From: Thoreauomyces humboldtii
Lineage: Eukaryota; Chytridiomycota; Chytridiomycetes; Spizellomycetales; Powellomycetaceae
Assembly: GCA_027596035.1 (NCBI GenBank)
Contig: JADGJA010000158.1
Span: forward strand, 1 to 35,473
Reading direction: 5' to 3'
Length of the DNA: 35,473 nt
The notes under the pieces were generated by a model that worked only from the letters and a program-made list of their open reading frames with translations, searched no databases and had not been told where the DNA came from. Shown here piece by piece: positions 33,255-35,473 of the stretch; the stretch's first letter is position 1, and every line of letters begins with the position of its first letter. Made by a program: the position numbers and the translations under genes.

Positions 33255-34838
33255 TTAGACAGCCTCGTCCCTCTTGGTTTCGGATGAAGCCATAACAGGC
33301 TGGGGAATGCTTGCGCGCCCCCGGACGAGGTTCTTTTCGGGGGCGGTGATGGCTAGTAAGCAAACAATTGTCAACGATGTTTCCGAAATCCTCGGGCAAT
33401 GATCAGTCACGAACTGCCGAAACTCACATGAGGTTCCCTGTTTACTTTCGCTGCCAGTCTTGCTTGTACCTCCCTGACTTCTTTTGGAATAATCCTGAAC
33501 GATTTCCTTGGTCTCGACAAAGCTGAACTGGACAAAGGTGTTGATCTGCCAGCCGACCCAGAAGCAGAGGCAACCTCCGAAGAGTGGGTGCGAGAGGTAC
33601 GACGGACGGGCGAGTTGCGTCAAGGTGGCCTTGGCAACAAAGAAATAGTTGAGTTTCAGTTTCGAGATGCGGGATACGGGATTCAGTCACTCACAATGGC
33701 TAAAACAATGTTTCCCAGTAACCGAAGGACCCCGCGCGAGGTAAGCAGCTTTTGAAAGATGTATTGATCGAAGCCCATTTTTTCGATAAGATGGTAGATG
33801 AATGCGCAATTGGTGAGGACTGAAATTGTCGTTAGTAAGTCTCAAGAAGTTTGCAATGCTCATCTTTCCCAACCATATGAAACACTCACTCTCAATGCTA
33901 GCGCCAAAACCTACGGAGTTGAGAAGCACGTGAGTACGGTTGGTGAAATCACCGTGCGGTTGCCAGGAATGTGCTAACCTAAATCGAAAAGCCCGGCTCT
34001 AGCAAAGCTGTCTTGCACGGCTTGCTCGGCAGCGTTTCCTCGTGCGACGCCGTAAAACACGATCGCAAAGGAGACAGACGTGTGCAGGAGCACAACGAGC
34101 GCGGTCAAGGCATACAGAGCAATCGTCTTTGGCTTGCGATGACCAAGGAAAACGCCAGCGCGATAGGCAGCGACCACTTCATATACGGACTGCCGCATGA
34201 ACAAGGATTAGGAGCGGCCCGATCGACAGCGTCGACTTCAACCGCAAGCCGACACACCTGACCAGCCGCAACAAAGATACAATAAACATCTTCGCGAGGG
34301 GTTACGGCCTCGACCATCTTGAAGCCGATGAGCTGACTGAGATCGATTACGACGGATTTCTGCCAGTGGACGTAGAACGTGGCCGCGATGTCCATGGCAG
34401 TAAACTGAGCAATGAGGAACAGAACGCATGCAATTGAAGAAAGGAGAAAGATGGGTTTCCTCCATTGCGCTCGATTCGCGAACAATGTCGGAAAAGCACC
34501 TAAAGTACCAATATGTGAGCAACCCACTTGAAGTCGATTGTCAATAATGCTCAACTTACCACACAGAATCTGCACAATGCCGATTGTTGTGAAAGGGACT
34601 GACCAGACAACCTCATACTGGCACATTTGCACCGCATTGTGAGCAAGCAGGATCGCCGAGAAGGACGCATTCGGTCACTCACCGAAGTCGTGTAGTAACT
34701 CGGTAATAGTTCCAAAATAATGATAGCTGACTGGAGCGGTGAGATACCAGTCAGGGCATTGGGAACCACCACGCTAGGATCTGCCACGATCAGAGCCTCG
34801 ACGGACGCTGCGATCGCCGCTTGGGCTCCCGCGGGCAT
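33255..34838 (-). CDS. multi-pass membrane protein of unknown function
   Basis: Predicted 370-aa protein in eight exons: 34838-34683, 34617-34560, 34499-34258, 34189-33979, 33910-33890, 33819-33695, 33629-33428, 33352-33255. All junctions agree in phase, and one exon is only 21 nt. Hydrophobic segments include ISPLQSAIIILELLPSYY, WSVPFTTIGIVQILCGAF, PIFLLSSIACVLFLIAQF, a stretch around ALTALVVLLHTSVSFAIVFY, LLGNIVLAI, and PLFGGCLCFWVGWQINTFVQ, suggesting six or seven membrane spans. The C-terminus is hydrophilic, Ser/Lys-rich, and probably cytosolic. There is no signal peptide or transporter signature I recognise. The layout resembles the many seven-span orphan membrane proteins of fungi, which are sometimes thought to be receptors. 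That role is inference. Confidence 0.75.
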
Positions 34839-35473
34839 ATTTCTGTCGAGATTATGAACGGGATTTGCGACGAGAAGAGCGAGGGATTTCAAAACAAAAG
34901 GTCTTCCGAAGCAGCGGGAGCGAGCTGGGGGTCAGTGCATATATATGCCTGTACCAGTCCTAGTAAGATCTTGGTCGAAAATGGATCTTAGTCGAAAAGT
35001 AAATATAGAGATGCATACTCAAGATACTATTCTTGGAATAAAGAACGGCTGGTTCCCATTCCACTCGCCGGAAGACTAGTCAAGTTGAACATAGGAATGT
35101 GGGTTGACAATCCCTGAATCTTATCACATTCTTCAGAATCTTCCATCGACCTACACAACTGAACGCCGGGGACTCGGCCATCGTTACCGTTGGGAGGAGT
35201 CGGAAAGGACGATTACCGTTACGAGGAATTGGAAAAGTGTAGCACGATTTTGACGGACTTCCTTAAGCACTCCCGGGAAATGCCCAAGTTGCGGGGCGGA
35301 CACGGTCCGCGCCACTTTGTTCGCGGGAGACTTGCCTAAAATATCTGATTGAGCGGCTTTACAGAAATCTCGCGGCGAACGGAAAGTGCCCGCTTACCGC
35401 TTTGCTAACCCATCATCAAGTGGCTGGGGAAGGAGGAGGAACTTAAGATGGGACCGGGAGGGGGGAGCAAGGG
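34839..35473. other. gene-free right end
   Basis: This region holds the upstream part of the membrane-protein gene. Two short tandem duplications are visible: a 17-bp period unit (GATCTTGGTCGAAAATG then GATCTTAGTCGAAAAGT) near 34966-34999, and a 29-bp period unit (TTACCGTTGGGAGGAGTCGG then TTACCGTTACGAGGAATTGG) near 35184-35237. No gene is supported. Confidence 0.5.
35184..35237. repeat. imperfect 29-bp tandem duplication
   Basis: Two copies beginning TTACCGTT, each followed by a GAGGA.T.GGAAA pattern, lie 29 bp apart in the non-coding right end. Confidence 0.6.

Overview
This is a stretch of nuclear DNA from a fungus. Protein-coding genes lie on both strands, most are split by many short introns (about 50-190 nt, GT...AG), and the recognisable proteins are eukaryotic with fungal flavour: an RSC1/2-type bromodomain-BAH protein, a Cdc11/AspA-like septin, a SOK1/TCP11 protein and an NmrA-like reductase. 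Intron density, gene spacing and the presence of a MYCBP homologue lean towards a basidiomycete, but the sequence alone does not settle the lineage. I saw no prokaryotic operon, CRISPR array, rRNA or tRNA gene, or virus.

Layout. 1-2036 is gene-poor and repeat-rich (a purine-rich minisatellite and decayed direct repeats). Then: MYCBP-like protein (+, 2037-2648); TCP11/SOK1 protein (-, 2946-5701); pyruvate dehydrogenase E2 (+, 6852-9034); a gene-free gap with a promoter-like module (9035-9848); septin (-, 9849-11408); RSC1/2-like chromatin remodeller subunit (+, 12155-15201); IMP3 (-, 15542-16324); NmrA-like oxidoreductase (-, 16815-17852); DNA polymerase delta catalytic subunit (+, 18717-22618); an unrecognised minus-strand locus split by a MITE-like element (22930-24416); a large unrecognised coiled-coil protein (+, 24548-28924); TGS1 cap hypermethylase (+, 29192-30668); RFC small subunit (-, 30792-32097); Cdc25/Acr2-like rhodanese phosphatase (-, 32470-33094); a multi-pass membrane protein of unknown function (-, 33255-34838); and a gene-free right end.

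Most genes are unrelated housekeeping neighbours, as is usual in fungi. Two loose themes exist: DNA replication (POL3 and an RFC clamp-loader subunit) and small nucleolar/nuclear RNA biology (IMP3 of the U3 particle and TGS1, which trimethylates snRNA/snoRNA caps). I do not claim these are functional clusters.

The most interesting local biology is at 23.57-23.82 kb. A 245-bp element with 15-bp perfect terminal inverted repeats and a TA duplication lies inside an open reading frame; removing it with one TA joins the two sides in frame behind an ATG. The second notable point is an apparent one-base shortfall in an A-run of the POL3 gene, which otherwise has all polymerase and exonuclease motifs intact. 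Exon boundaries were worked out by hand from splice signals, reading phase and family knowledge. They are predictions.
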